DNA of 64,000 nucleotides. Origin: Maridesulfovibrio sp. (GTDB lineage Bacteria; Desulfobacterota; Desulfovibrionia; Desulfovibrionales; Desulfovibrionaceae). The stretch is from the NCBI RefSeq assembly GCF_963667685.1, contig NZ_OY763930.1, positions 1,346,501 to 1,410,500 on the forward strand, written 5' to 3'. Shown piece after piece: positions 35,833-44,308 of this stretch. The first letter of the stretch is position 1. Each line of letters starts with the position of its first letter. Under the pieces are notes generated by a model. The model had not been told where the DNA came from and searched no databases. It worked only from the letters and a program-made list of their open reading frames with translations. Both the position numbers and the translations under genes were made by a program.

Positions 35833-35908
35833 TGGTGCCGAGGGACAGAATTGAACTGCCGACACGGGGATTTTCAGTCCCCTGCTCTACCGACTGAGCT
35901 ACCTCGGC
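35833..35908 (-). tRNA. tRNA-Phe (GAA), second copy
   Basis: Exact reverse-complement duplicate of the tRNA at 32335-32410, including CCA. The two genes form a 76-bp perfect inverted repeat about 3.4 kb apart. Confidence 0.98.
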
Positions 35909-35923
35909 GCCGCTGAGGAGAAA

Positions 35924-35952
35924 TTACTAATCAAACCTGACAAGATTGGCAA
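35924..35952 (-). promoter_or_regulatory. Promoter of the second tRNA-Phe gene
   Basis: Minus-strand TTGCCA (35952-35947), 17-bp spacer, TAGTAA (35929-35924). Confidence 0.65.
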
Positions 35953-35961
35953 GTACTTTTT

Positions 35962-36162
35962 TTAATTATGTTCATTTTTTTTTAATCCGAGCTTCTTAAA
36001 GGCCTTGCCAGAAACAAATCCAGTGGAAATCCCTCCCGAGGACGCAATACGGATTCCGGCGGTATTCCATGATAACAGCTTGTGTACCAGCCGCGCACAG
36101 GCAAAAGAGCAGGAATGGCATCCTATGCAGCGTTTCACCCTCGAAGCAGTCAATGTTTTCAT
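35962..36162 (-). CDS. 66-residue single-cluster ferredoxin-like protein
   Basis: The N-terminus has CIGCHSCSFAC, a complete C-x2-C-x2-C-x3-C set for one 4Fe-4S cluster, followed by SGGISTGF. That start resembles the N-terminal cluster of larger multi-cluster ferredoxin subunits, but the frame ends after a short basic tail (KAFKKLGLKKNEHN). CGGAG at good distance supports the ATG. It is either a genuine minimal ferredoxin or the stump of a larger gene. It lies next to the promoter of the second tRNA-Phe gene. Confidence 0.6.
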   Translation of the reverse strand: MKTLTASRVKRCIGCHSCSFACARLVHKLLSWNTAGIRIASSGGISTGFVSGKAFKKLGLKKNEHN

Positions 36163-36273
36163 AAAATCTCCGGAAAAGATTTAATTATGTAAAAATGGCA
36201 ACAGGAACTTTACCACAGCAGTCTTAAATAAAAAAACTCTATTTAAAAACAGACAGTATATGCTTTAAGACAT

Positions 36274-36308
36274 AAAAAAACGGGCCGGCAGTATTATCGC
36301 CAGCCCGT
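36274..36308 (-). terminator. Intrinsic terminator of fabD
   Basis: ACGGGCCGGC (36280-36289) pairs with GCCAGCCCGT (36299-36308) with one mismatch, followed by seven minus-strand T residues. Confidence 0.82.
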
Positions 36309-36332
36309 AAAAATTCAAAATCAGGAACAATA

Positions 36333-37256
36333 CTACTTTAGAGCGTCAGCCTGTTCCAGATTACCGATACCCTTTCCTTCGTACTCTTTACCCTTAAGGT
36401 TGGCGACCAAAAGCTTGGTCAATACACCTTTGGGGCCGAGTTCGAGGAAATTGCGTGCTCCGGCAGCATACTGGTTGGTAATAATTTCAATCCAGCGAAC
36501 AGAAGAAGTCATCTGGGAACACATGATCTTCTTGATCTCTTCAGGTTTCGACTCAGTTCCTGCGGTTACATTGAAATAAACCGGGAATTCAGGAGCATTC
36601 CAAGTCATTTTTTTGAGGTATGCGCTGAATTCATCGGCGGCTTCCTGTATAAGCGGGCTGTGGAACGCACCGCTGACAGGCAATGGAATAGCACGTCCTT
36701 TCTTTTCTTTAATCACGGTTCCAGCGGCATCAATCGCCGCTTTTTCACCGCTTATAACGTACTGGGCCGGAGAGTTGTAGTTAGCTACTCGCAATTCCTT
36801 TCCTGTTTCAGAAGCACCGAACTCAACTGCCTCTTCAACTGCGGACTGATCCAACTTAAGCACTGCCGCCATGCCATGATCTTCATTGGCAACCTGCGAC
36901 ATGAGCTTTCCGCGCAAACAGACAGCCTTGATGGTGTCTTCAACAGAGAGAACACCGGAAGCGCCAAGGGAAGCAAACTCACCAAGGCTGTGCCCTGCTG
37001 TTGCCGCAGGTTTGAGGACATCTTTAAGATAAGTCCAGATGGAAAGGTTTACTACAGTAAGCCCGGGCTGCAGGGCATCTGTCTTTGCCATGTCAGCCGC
37101 ATCGCCTCCCCAGTATATTTCACGCAGGGGCAAGCCGGATTCGGCTTCGGCCAATTTCCAAAGATCCATGGCAGCAGACCATTTTTCAGCAAGATCACGG
37201 CCCATGCCGGATTCCTGAGAACCCTGACCGGGGAAAAGTATAGATAAATCAGACAT
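36333..37256 (-). CDS. fabD: Malonyl-CoA:ACP transacylase
   Basis: 307 residues, usual length. It loads malonate onto acyl carrier protein for fatty acid synthesis. Visible motifs are FPGQGSQ at the N-terminus, the nucleophile GHSLGE near residue 91, and the GAFHSPL histidine near residue 197. AAGGAG precedes the ATG. Here fabD stands alone rather than in a fab cluster. Confidence 0.96.
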   Translation of the reverse strand: MSDLSILFPGQGSQESGMGRDLAEKWSAAMDLWKLAEAESGLPLREIYWGGDAADMAKTDALQPGLTVVNLSIWTYLKDVLKPAATAGHSLGEFASLGASGVLSVEDTIKAVCLRGKLMSQVANEDHGMAAVLKLDQSAVEEAVEFGASETGKELRVANYNSPAQYVISGEKAAIDAAGTVIKEKKGRAIPLPVSGAFHSPLIQEAADEFSAYLKKMTWNAPEFPVYFNVTAGTESKPEEIKKIMCSQMTSSVRWIEIITNQYAAGARNFLELGPKGVLTKLLVANLKGKEYEGKGIGNLEQADALK

Positions 37257-37454
37257 ATTAAAAACTCCTTAAAGTAAAACCGGGGAAACACCCGGCTATA
37301 TGTAATGGGAATGTATAATGCACTATAAAGACTTGAGGCGTGCTTTTAGAAAGCAGATTTAGCATGCATGTTCAAGCTCAAATTAAAATACATGTGCGTA
37401 TTTAATTTTCAAAGGCTGGAAGGAAAGCAAATCAAAAGCAGGAGAAAATCGAAT

Positions 37455-37814
37455 TTAAAGATCCAGTACCCCGGCAACCTTTGCCTCAAGCTCTTCTTTA
37501 TCAATAGGCTTCACACAATACTCATTGGCCCCGTGTTTCAGGGACTCGCGGGCAGTTTCAAGAGTGGGGTATCCAGTCAGCATAATCACTTTCAGTTCCG
37601 GCAGAATCTTTTTCATCTCTTCAAGAACTTCCACTCCGGTCATCTTCTTAAGCTTTATATCAAGGATAGCCAGCTCAACACCACTACCATCCAAAAATGC
37701 CAGAGCCTCTTCCTCTTCAGAAAAAACACTTACCTCATGCCCCTTGCGCTCCAAAATCCGCTTGAGGAGTATGCCTGCATCCACAACATCATCGAGAACA
37801 ATAATATGTGCCAT
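37455..37814 (-). CDS. Stand-alone receiver domain protein (CheY-like)
   Basis: 119 residues, one receiver domain only. Acidic pocket (LDDV), phospho-acceptor Asp in ILDIKLKK, the conserved Thr in MLTGYP and Lys in CVKPID. AAGGAG at correct distance from the ATG. With no output domain it must act by protein contact. No kinase is adjacent; the nearest are the NtrB-type kinase and the chemoreceptor 10-15 kb away. Confidence 0.9.
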   Translation of the reverse strand: MAHIIVLDDVVDAGILLKRILERKGHEVSVFSEEEEALAFLDGSGVELAILDIKLKKMTGVEVLEEMKKILPELKVIMLTGYPTLETARESLKHGANEYCVKPIDKEELEAKVAGVLDL

Positions 37815-38101
37815 AACGACTCCTTAAAGTTAACTGATCAATCATAATAGGAAGCAGTGCTTTAGTCGAGTACTCTATTTTAGCACAGCTTTTGGCTCCA
37901 TGCAGGAAGCTCATATTTTCAACTTAATTTCAGCAAAATTGTTTTTACAAAGATTAGCAATAATGTAGCTGTCATTTGCGAAACACGAAAAATATTTATA
38001 TGTAAATTTCATTTAACGTATTTATACATTCCAGATATGCATAATCATAATTAGACCATACTGCAAATAACATGCACCCATAAAATCAGCGGGGGAATTT
38101 G

Positions 38102-38179
38102 ATGGACAATAATGGAAATGTATTCTATTCGGTATCCTCAATTATGCGTTTAGCGCATTTTACATATAGTTTTTGCTGA
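38102..38179 (+). CDS. Possible 25-residue leader peptide of the NSS symporter
   Basis: An ATG with GGGGGAA upstream opens a 25-codon frame rich in aromatic and serine codons near its end (FYS, then HFTYSFC). Its stop codon lies inside the 5' arm of a terminator hairpin that precedes the symporter gene. That layout is the one expected for transcription attenuation by a leader peptide. No homology can be judged at this length. Confidence 0.4.
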   Translation: MDNNGNVFYSVSSIMRLAHFTYSFC

Positions 38180-38214
38180 ATCAGTAAAATGGTTACTGTT
38201 TCAGCTGGTTTTTT
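38175..38214 (+). terminator. Terminator hairpin in the symporter leader (candidate attenuator)
   Basis: GCTGAA (38175-38180) pairs with TTCAGC (38200-38205), continued by six more pairs after one mismatch, 5-nt loop, followed by TGGTTTTTT. It lies between the leader frame and the symporter Shine-Dalgarno. Confidence 0.65.
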
Positions 38215-38233
38215 CTTAAGGAGTTCAAACAAC

Positions 38234-39742
38234 ATGCAAAAAAGAGAAACTTGGGGTTCCCGTTCCGGCTTTATTCTTGCCGCGGTGGGCTCTGCAATCG
38301 GGCTGGGTAACATCTGGCGTTTTCCCTACATGGTTTATGAAAACGGCGGTGGAGCATTCCTCATCCCCTACTTTGTAGCAATGCTTGCTGCGGGTATCCC
38401 ATTTATGATCCTCGAATTCGGCCTCGGCAAAAAATTCAAGGGTTCAGCGCCAAAAATTTTCTCATCCATTTCCAAAAAATGGGAATGGCTCGGCTGGTGG
38501 CAGGTAGTGGTATCTTTTATCATTGCCTCTTATTATGTTGTAGTTATCGCATGGGCGATAAACTACATCGGCCTCTCCTTTACCCAAGGATGGGGTGCAG
38601 CACCCAAGGATTTCTTCTTCGGGAACTTCCTGGGCCTGACCGATTCTCCCATGAATATGGGTAACGTGCAGGGCTCCATCTTCCTGGCAACAGCCGCTGC
38701 ATGGGCATTCACCTTTCTTGCCCTCTTTACCGGAGTTAAAGCCGGTATCGAAAGGGTCAACAAGATCTTCATGCCCCTTCTCTTCCTGCTTGTGTTTATC
38801 TTTATCGGCCGGGGACTTATGCTTCCCGGGGCCATGGATGGACTGAACTGGCTATTCAAACCCGACTTTGCCGCCATCATGGATGGTAAAGTGTGGGCTG
38901 ACGCATTCGGTCAGATATTCTTCAGCCTTTCCATCGGTTTCGGTATCATGCTGTCCTACTCCAGCTATCTGCCGAAAGACTCCGACATCAACAACAACGC
39001 CTGCATGACTGTATTCATCAACTGCGGATTCAGCATAATTTCCGGTATCATGATTTTCAGCGTGCTCGGCTACATGGCCCAGCAGCAGGGTGTTCCCATC
39101 AGTGAAGTTGCCGGAGCTGGCGTAGGCCTTGCCTTCATCACCATACCGACAGCTATCAACCTGATGCCAGCACCTGTTTTCTTCGGCGTGCTCTTCTTCG
39201 CTGCACTGGTTGTTGCCGGTCTTTCCTCCATGATTTCAATCAACGAAGTTATTACTTCTTCTGTTATTGATAAATTCGGTGTTTCCCGTAAGAAAGCCGT
39301 ATCAATATGTTGTTCACTCGGATTTCTGGTCAGCATTGTCTTCACAACCGGTGGCGGTCTCCTGCTGCTCGATATCGTTGACCACTTTGTAAACAACTTC
39401 GGTATCCTTATCGGCGGTTTCATTGAAATCGTATTTATCGCATGGTTCTGCAACCTTGATGAAATGCGCGTTCACATTAATAAAACCTCTGAAATTACCG
39501 TTGGTTTCATGTGGATGAACAGCCTGCGCTTCGTAGTTCCGGCTATGCTCGGTTTCATGATCGTTACCAACTTCGTCGGTGACATTTCCAAAAACTACGG
39601 CGGATACTCAAATACCGCTATCGTCGCTTTCGGCTGGGCAATTCTCGCTCTCTGCCTTGCTGTGGGATTTGCCCTTTCCAGCAGAGAAAACGCGTTTGCA
39701 AATGTTTCGTCCACCAACAGTGACTTCCTCAAAAGGAGATAG
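38234..39742 (+). CDS. Neurotransmitter:sodium symporter (NSS) family amino acid transporter
   Basis: 502 residues from the ATG at 38234 (AAGGAG upstream), twelve membrane helices of the LeuT fold. The conserved first helix GSAIGLGNIWRFPYMVYENGGGAF holds the Na+ and substrate site, and the Na+-binding GLSSMISINEV region is in helix 8. Bacterial members import methionine, alanine, tyrosine or tryptophan with Na+. A 31-residue small subunit follows within 4 bp, as in MetPS-type transporters. A terminator-like hairpin and a short leader frame upstream suggest attenuation. Confidence 0.93.
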   Translation: MQKRETWGSRSGFILAAVGSAIGLGNIWRFPYMVYENGGGAFLIPYFVAMLAAGIPFMILEFGLGKKFKGSAPKIFSSISKKWEWLGWWQVVVSFIIASYYVVVIAWAINYIGLSFTQGWGAAPKDFFFGNFLGLTDSPMNMGNVQGSIFLATAAAWAFTFLALFTGVKAGIERVNKIFMPLLFLLVFIFIGRGLMLPGAMDGLNWLFKPDFAAIMDGKVWADAFGQIFFSLSIGFGIMLSYSSYLPKDSDINNNACMTVFINCGFSIISGIMIFSVLGYMAQQQGVPISEVAGAGVGLAFITIPTAINLMPAPVFFGVLFFAALVVAGLSSMISINEVITSSVIDKFGVSRKKAVSICCSLGFLVSIVFTTGGGLLLLDIVDHFVNNFGILIGGFIEIVFIAWFCNLDEMRVHINKTSEITVGFMWMNSLRFVVPAMLGFMIVTNFVGDISKNYGGYSNTAIVAFGWAILALCLAVGFALSSRENAFANVSSTNSDFLKRR

Positions 39743-39745
39743 AAC

Positions 39746-39841
39746 ATGACTACCAGCGCAATCTTCATGATGCTCTTCGGCCTAGGTATTACCTGGGGTG
39801 GGGCTATCGCCTGCTTCCGGATCGCTTTCAAAAACAAATAG
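39746..39841 (+). CDS. MetS-like small subunit of the NSS transporter
   Basis: 31 residues, one membrane helix with a short basic C-terminus (FRIAFKNK). Core: TTSAIFMMLFGLGITWGG. Start at the ATG three bases after the symporter stop, with AGGAG upstream. Length, topology and position match the MaAIMP_sms family, the small subunit required by the MetP methionine/alanine importer of Corynebacterium. Confidence 0.82.
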   Translation: MTTSAIFMMLFGLGITWGGAIACFRIAFKNK

Positions 39842-39860
39842 CGATCAGTTCGTATAGAAT

Positions 39861-39901
39861 AAAAAAAAGGGTGCGTTCCTAACGGGAACGCACCCTTTTT
39901 T
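39861..39901 (+). terminator. Intrinsic terminator of the NSS operon
   Basis: A perfect 16-bp stem (39864-39879 with 39885-39900) with a 5-nt loop and flanking A/T runs. Confidence 0.93.
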
Positions 39902-40185
39902 CAGGAAAGGATAGCGGTGCCGAACTTTTCTAACGAGGGAGGCGAACGACACCGCCAAGGGGTTGGACTGCAAAACAACTAAAATCATTTCTGAACAAAT
40001 CAGGGGTGTGATTCTAGTTAGAATATAACATTACCAATTTAAATCAAGCACTATTTAAAATTAACCATACAAGTTGATAAAAATTACTCTAAAAACTTTC
40101 ATTCATCCAAATAGATGATCTTCTTTCTTAAAACATTGTGCTATAGACTACCAATCATTTAATCTTATTTACGGAGAGAATAGAA
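39902..40185. other. Spacer with a possible small structured element
   Basis: AGCGGTG (39913-39919) and CACCGCC (39950-39956) can form a 7-bp stem enclosing a purine-rich 30-nt loop with GGGAGG. The rest is AT-rich. No gene or known RNA recognised. Confidence 0.3.
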
Positions 40186-40695
40186 ATGGACGTATTTGAA
40201 GCGATTTATTCCCGTAGAAGTGTACGCAAGTTTGAAGATAAGCCTGTTTCCGAAGAAGACATAAAAGATCTCCTCGGAGCAGCAATGATGGCTCCCAGCG
40301 CAGGCAATCAGCAGCCCTGGCAGTTCATTGTTGTGGATGACAAAGAAAAGCGGACAGCAATTACCAAGCTCAATGAACATGCTTCCATGGCTGAAAAAGC
40401 CCCTGTCGGCATTCTTGTCTGCGGCGATACCAGCCTTGAAAAGTACGCCGGTTTCTGGGTGCAGGATTGTTCCGCAGCGATTCAGAATATGCTGCTGGCT
40501 GTACACGCCAAAGGGTTAGGCGCAGTCTGGACCGGGATATATCCCCTTGAAGACCGGGTTACAGGTTTTCAAAAACTATTCAACCTGCCCGAAAATGTAA
40601 TTCCTCTTGGCTACATAGTAATAGGCCATCCCGGGCATGCATCCAAAAAACTGGACCGCTATAATGAAGAAAGGGTCCACCGTAACAGCTTATAG
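40186..40695 (+). CDS. Nitroreductase-family FMN oxidoreductase
   Basis: 169 residues, a short nitroreductase fold. RRSVRKFEDKPV with the FMN-phosphate arginines, APSAGNQQPWQF, and the C-terminal GYIVIGHPG are conserved. ACGGAGAG upstream supports the ATG. These enzymes reduce nitro or quinone compounds with NAD(P)H; substrate unknown. Its terminator overlaps the 3' end of the converging hydrolase gene. Confidence 0.92.
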   Translation: MDVFEAIYSRRSVRKFEDKPVSEEDIKDLLGAAMMAPSAGNQQPWQFIVVDDKEKRTAITKLNEHASMAEKAPVGILVCGDTSLEKYAGFWVQDCSAAIQNMLLAVHAKGLGAVWTGIYPLEDRVTGFQKLFNLPENVIPLGYIVIGHPGHASKKLDRYNEERVHRNSL

Positions 40696-40713
40696 TTTTT
40701 TATCTGTGGCCTC

Positions 40714-41430
40714 CTAAAACCCTGGCGCATTAGTGCCGGGGTTTTGTTTCTCCATCCACCCGCGTACCTGCCCCCACATATCCTCAGCAAGTTGTGGATC
40801 AAAGCCATTGTCCTCGGGGTTGGCAAACCCATGATGCGCATTGTCCAATCTTATCAGTTCATATCGCGCCTCTGCCACACGCATTTCCGCTTCGAACATC
40901 CGCGCATGCTCCTCAGGAACAACGGGATCATCATTCACATGTATTGCCATCAAAGGACATTTGATCTCACCAACTGAAGCAGGATGACTGGTATCAAGAT
41001 AGCCGTACACCGAAACTGTTCCTTTCAGTCCAGCACCTGACCGGGCCAGCTCCAGAGCCACCCCGCCACCAAATGAAAAGCCAAGCGCATAAATGCAGAA
41101 TGGATCAATTTGCGGCTGTGCTTTGAGCACATCAAAACAGGCGGCAGCCCTTTCACGCATAAGCAAACGGTCATTACGGTAAATACGATGGGTGACCTGC
41201 GCTTCGTCCAGCGTAGCCGGCCTGTTCTTTAGACCATAGAAATCAGCTGCCAGTACTGCATAACCATTGGCCGCCAACCTACGGGCATGACCGATAATAA
41301 CTGTATTAAGGCCTGAGTATTCATGGAAAAGCAACACTGAAGGAAACGGCCCTTCTCCGCCGGGTAGAATCAGGATACTCTCCAATTCACTATCCAGATG
41401 GCTATGACCTATTTTAAATTGTTCCATCAT
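40714..41430 (-). CDS. Dienelactone hydrolase-family protein
   Basis: 238 residues, alpha/beta hydrolase. Nucleophile elbow GFSFGG has Ser where classical dienelactone hydrolases have Cys; the acid is in HVNDDPVVP and the histidine in NAHHGF. No signal peptide. It starts five bases after the end of the CDF transporter gene, so they are co-transcribed, with no obvious functional link. Confidence 0.9.
   Translation of the reverse strand: MMEQFKIGHSHLDSELESILILPGGEGPFPSVLLFHEYSGLNTVIIGHARRLAANGYAVLAADFYGLKNRPATLDEAQVTHRIYRNDRLLMRERAAACFDVLKAQPQIDPFCIYALGFSFGGGVALELARSGAGLKGTVSVYGYLDTSHPASVGEIKCPLMAIHVNDDPVVPEEHARMFEAEMRVAEARYELIRLDNAHHGFANPEDNGFDPQLAEDMWGQVRGWMEKQNPGTNAPGF
40716..40748 (+). terminator. 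Intrinsic terminator of the nitroreductase gene
   Basis: AAAACCCTGGC (40716-40726) pairs with GCCGGGGTTTT (40735-40745) with one mismatch. It lies inside the last codons of the converging gene. Confidence 0.75.
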
Positions 41431-41435
41431 TGAAT

Positions 41436-42386
41436 CTACTCTTCATCACCGAACTGTTCGTTGAACCTGATCACTGAACCGCAAAGTCCACCTGTCTCTT
41501 CGCAATCATATGATGCATCATCTTCTTTCGGCTCCACATGAATGGTTACATGGCAGTTATTCAAATCTGATTTAATACAATCTTCAATCTCATTACATAA
41601 CTTATGGGATTCATAGATTGTAGTTTCTCCGGAAAGCAAAAGATGAAAATCCACAAATCGCTGTGAGCCTGCCTTGCGCGTTCGCAGACCGTGATAGAGC
41701 ACGTTTTCCCCGCCGCAACCACGGATAGCCGAATCAATAAGCACCAGTTCTTCACGCGGCAGAGTATTATCCATCAGTCCAGAATAAGACTTTCTGATCA
41801 GCGAAAATCCGGTAAATACTATATTAGCGGCCATGACCATGGCAATAAGGGGGTCAATGAATGCCCATGAGTCCGGAGTGAATAACATTATACCTAATCC
41901 TGCCACCAGCCCTATTGAGGTCCAGACGTCAGTCAGTAAGTGCCTTGCATCGGCTTCAAGGGTAATTGAATCATGAATTTTGGCACCCTTGAGCATTATC
42001 CTGGCTGTACCATAATTAACAGCGGATGAAAGCAGCGCAATTCCCAGACCCAGACCAAGATTCTGCGGAACTGAGGGACTCATGAACCTCTCAATTGAGG
42101 CATAAACAATACCAACCGCAGCAACAAGAATAAGCATCCCTTCGGCGCCGCTTGAAAAATACTCCGCCTTTCCGTGACCGTAGGCGTGATTCTCATCCGC
42201 AGGCTTAAGGGCCAATGTAAGGGTAGCAAAAGCAAAAAGGGCCGCCGACAAGTTGACTAGTGTTTCCAATGCATCCGAAAGCAAACCAACTGAATCAGTC
42301 ACGTACCATGCCCAAGATTTTAAAATCATAGTTAGAACCGAAGCCGCAATTGAGTACAAAATATACTTACGTGGTGATTCCGACAT
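41436..42386 (-). CDS. Cation diffusion facilitator transporter
   Basis: 316 residues: six membrane helices followed by a cytoplasmic metal-binding domain (from about residue 205). The helix 5 metal site HLLTD (His-x3-Asp) is standard, but the helix 2 partner reads ETLVN, so Glu-x3-Asn replaces the usual Asp/His-x3-Asp. The GHGKAEYFSS loop is conserved. Such proteins export Zn, Mn, Fe or related ions in exchange for protons; the altered site leaves the metal open. First gene of a two-gene unit with the hydrolase. Confidence 0.92.
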   Translation of the reverse strand: MSESPRKYILYSIAASVLTMILKSWAWYVTDSVGLLSDALETLVNLSAALFAFATLTLALKPADENHAYGHGKAEYFSSGAEGMLILVAAVGIVYASIERFMSPSVPQNLGLGLGIALLSSAVNYGTARIMLKGAKIHDSITLEADARHLLTDVWTSIGLVAGLGIMLFTPDSWAFIDPLIAMVMAANIVFTGFSLIRKSYSGLMDNTLPREELVLIDSAIRGCGGENVLYHGLRTRKAGSQRFVDFHLLLSGETTIYESHKLCNEIEDCIKSDLNNCHVTIHVEPKEDDASYDCEETGGLCGSVIRFNEQFGDEE

Positions 42387-42596
42387 GTTTTTTCCCTGCT
42401 TAATATTGAAATTTAGAACTTTTTTAAGACTATATACACACGTATAGTCAGTCTAGAAAATTTACGTTTTCATCAAAATTTCAGCTTTTTTTTAAAAATA
42501 ACGAAATTTATTACCTAAATATTTCGATAACACCTTATATTAACATAATGCATTGTTTGATTGTTCATTCAGTATAACAATAGAAAACTCTAACAA

Positions 42597-42619
42597 TACA
42601 ACAATAACTTAATGTTGTA
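42597..42619. promoter_or_regulatory. Inverted repeat upstream of sstT
   Basis: TACAACA (42597-42603) and TGTTGTA (42613-42619) separated by nine bases; possible regulator site sharing the ACAAC half with the palindrome at 42705. The rest of the 400-bp spacer is AT-rich and empty. Confidence 0.35.
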
Positions 42620-42704
42620 CAACCATCTATGCTGGTGTATTGCTTATTGTTTTTTTACTAAATACGAAAAAAACATATGGTAATATTCACTTATGGGCTA
42701 TTTG

Positions 42705-42745
42705 CAACAAATTTGTTGACAATATTCACAACATCTCTCTATTAC
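42705..42745 (+). promoter_or_regulatory. Candidate sstT promoter with overlapping palindrome
   Basis: TTGACA (42716-42721), 18-bp spacer, TATTAC (42740-42745). A perfect 14-bp palindrome CAACAAATTTGTTG (42705-42718) overlaps the -35 box and could be an operator. Confidence 0.55.
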
Positions 42746-42789
42746 GAAACGGTCTAGCATAATATTTTTTTAAAACACGGGGGATGAAT

Positions 42790-44031
42790 ATGACTCAAAC
42801 TTCCAGCATCTTTAAACGTATCACATCAGGCAGTCTGGTTGTACAAATCATGATCGGTATCGCGGCAGGTATCGCTCTGGCTACCGTTGCACCTGAAGCA
42901 GCAAAATCCATCAGCCTGCTTGGCTCCCTTTTTGTTAAAGGTCTGAAAGCAGTTGCACCTATTCTGGTTTTCGTAATTGTTGCAGCATCCATTGCAAACC
43001 AGAAAAAAGGCGCACACACCAACATGCGCTCCATTATTTCTCTGTATCTGATAGGAACCTTCATGGCAGCTTTAGTGGCTGTCACCATGAGCTTCCTCAT
43101 GCCGACCACCCTTACACTTGTTGCGACAGATACTTCTGCAACCCCTCCAGGCGGCATTGCAGAAGTTTTGAACACCCTGCTCTTCAAGATCGTGGATAAC
43201 CCGGTCAACGCACTCTACACCGGTAACTTCATCGGTATCCTCGCATGGGCGCTCGCTCTCGGCTTCTTTTTCCAACACGCAAGCGACAGCACCAAACAGG
43301 TTCTGAACGACCTCTCAGACGGTGTATCCGGCGTAGTTAAAATGGTCATCCGCTTTGCCCCCCTGGGTATCTTCGGACTCGTATCCAACACCATCGCAAC
43401 AACCGGTTTTGAAGCCCTCGCAGGCTACAGCCATCTGATCATGGTCCTGCTCGTTTCCATGGGTACCATCGCTCTGGTTATCAACCCGGCTATCGTATGG
43501 TTCAAAACCAGAAGCAACCCCTATCCGCTGGTGTTCACCTGTCTGCGTGAAAGTGGTATCACCGCATTCTTTACCCGCAGCTCCGCAGCAAACATTCCGG
43601 TGAACATGGAACTTTGTGAAAAACTCAACCTGCATGAGGACACTTATTCCGTATCCATCCCTCTCGGCGCTACCGTAAACATGGGCGGTGCTGCGATCAC
43701 CATCACTGTTATGACCCTCGCTGCCGTACATACTCTCGGAATTCAGGTTGATCTGGCTACTGCACTGCTGCTCAGCCTTATCGCTTCTGTTTCCGCTTGT
43801 GGTGCTTCCGGTGTTGCCGGCGGCTCCCTCCTGCTGATCCCTCTCGCATGTTCTCTGTTCGGCGTTCCCAACGAAATCTCCATGCAGGTTGTTGCTGCTG
43901 GTTTTATCGTCGGTGTAATTCAGGACTCCGCAGAAACTGCACTTAACAGCTCCACCGACGTTCTCTTCACCGCTGCTGCTGATATCGCAGCTAAACGCGG
44001 AGAAGCTGCAGTAGAAGCTGTAAAAGCTTAA
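42790..44031 (+). CDS. sstT: Serine/threonine:Na+ symporter
   Basis: 413 residues from the ATG at 42790; an ATG two codons earlier touches the GGGGG ribosome site and is less likely. Dicarboxylate/amino acid:cation symporter fold, with [11 protein letters not shown] in re-entrant loop 1 and [15 protein letters not shown] in helix 7, both matching SstT rather than glutamate carriers. It imports serine and threonine with Na+. A terminator follows. Confidence 0.94.
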   Translation: MTQTSSIFKRITSGSLVVQIMIGIAAGIALATVAPEAAKSISLLGSLFVKGLKAVAPILVFVIVAASIANQKKGAHTNMRSIISLYLIGTFMAALVAVTMSFLMPTTLTLVATDTSATPPGGIAEVLNTLLFKIVDNPVNALYTGNFIGILAWALALGFFFQHASDSTKQVLNDLSDGVSGVVKMVIRFAPLGIFGLVSNTIATTGFEALAGYSHLIMVLLVSMGTIALVINPAIVWFKTRSNPYPLVFTCLRESGITAFFTRSSAANIPVNMELCEKLNLHEDTYSVSIPLGATVNMGGAAITITVMTLAAVHTLGIQVDLATALLLSLIASVSACGASGVAGGSLLLIPLACSLFGVPNEISMQVVAAGFIVGVIQDSAETALNSSTDVLFTAAADIAAKRGEAAVEAVKA

Positions 44032-44087
44032 TTAAATACCTCTGACGGCTTAACCCTTTTCATTCGGGCTTCGCCACAATGCATATC

Positions 44088-44124
44088 AAAAGGGCCGTGT
44101 ATTTGTATACACGGCCCTTTTTTC
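44088..44124 (+). terminator. Intrinsic terminator of sstT
   Basis: A perfect 15-bp stem (44088-44102 with 44107-44121), 4-nt loop and T run. Confidence 0.93.
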
Positions 44125-44181
44125 TTGACGAATTGCAAATCCATGATGACTCTATTCACCTGCCACCATCAGTTAAAGTAT

Positions 44182-44306
44182 CCCTATTAGTTAAATAGGG
44201 ACTCCAAAGGGGCTTAGCTCCTTTGGCAGCCGGAGGCGAAATACGATCGGCAAAAAGCGCGATAGCGCATCAAATCATAGCCCCCGGCAGGGCCGTCGGA
44301 GACATC
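44182..44306 (+). repeat. Interspersed hairpin repeat, copy E
   Basis: CCCTATT/AATAGGG and CCAAAGG/CCTTTGG hairpins, GCAGCCGGAGGCGAAAT, CAAAAAGCGCGATAGCGC, then GGCAGGGCCGTCGGAGACATC. The last GGAG (44298-44301) is seven bases from the TTG start of the helicase gene. Confidence 0.85.
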
Positions 44307-44308
44307 AA

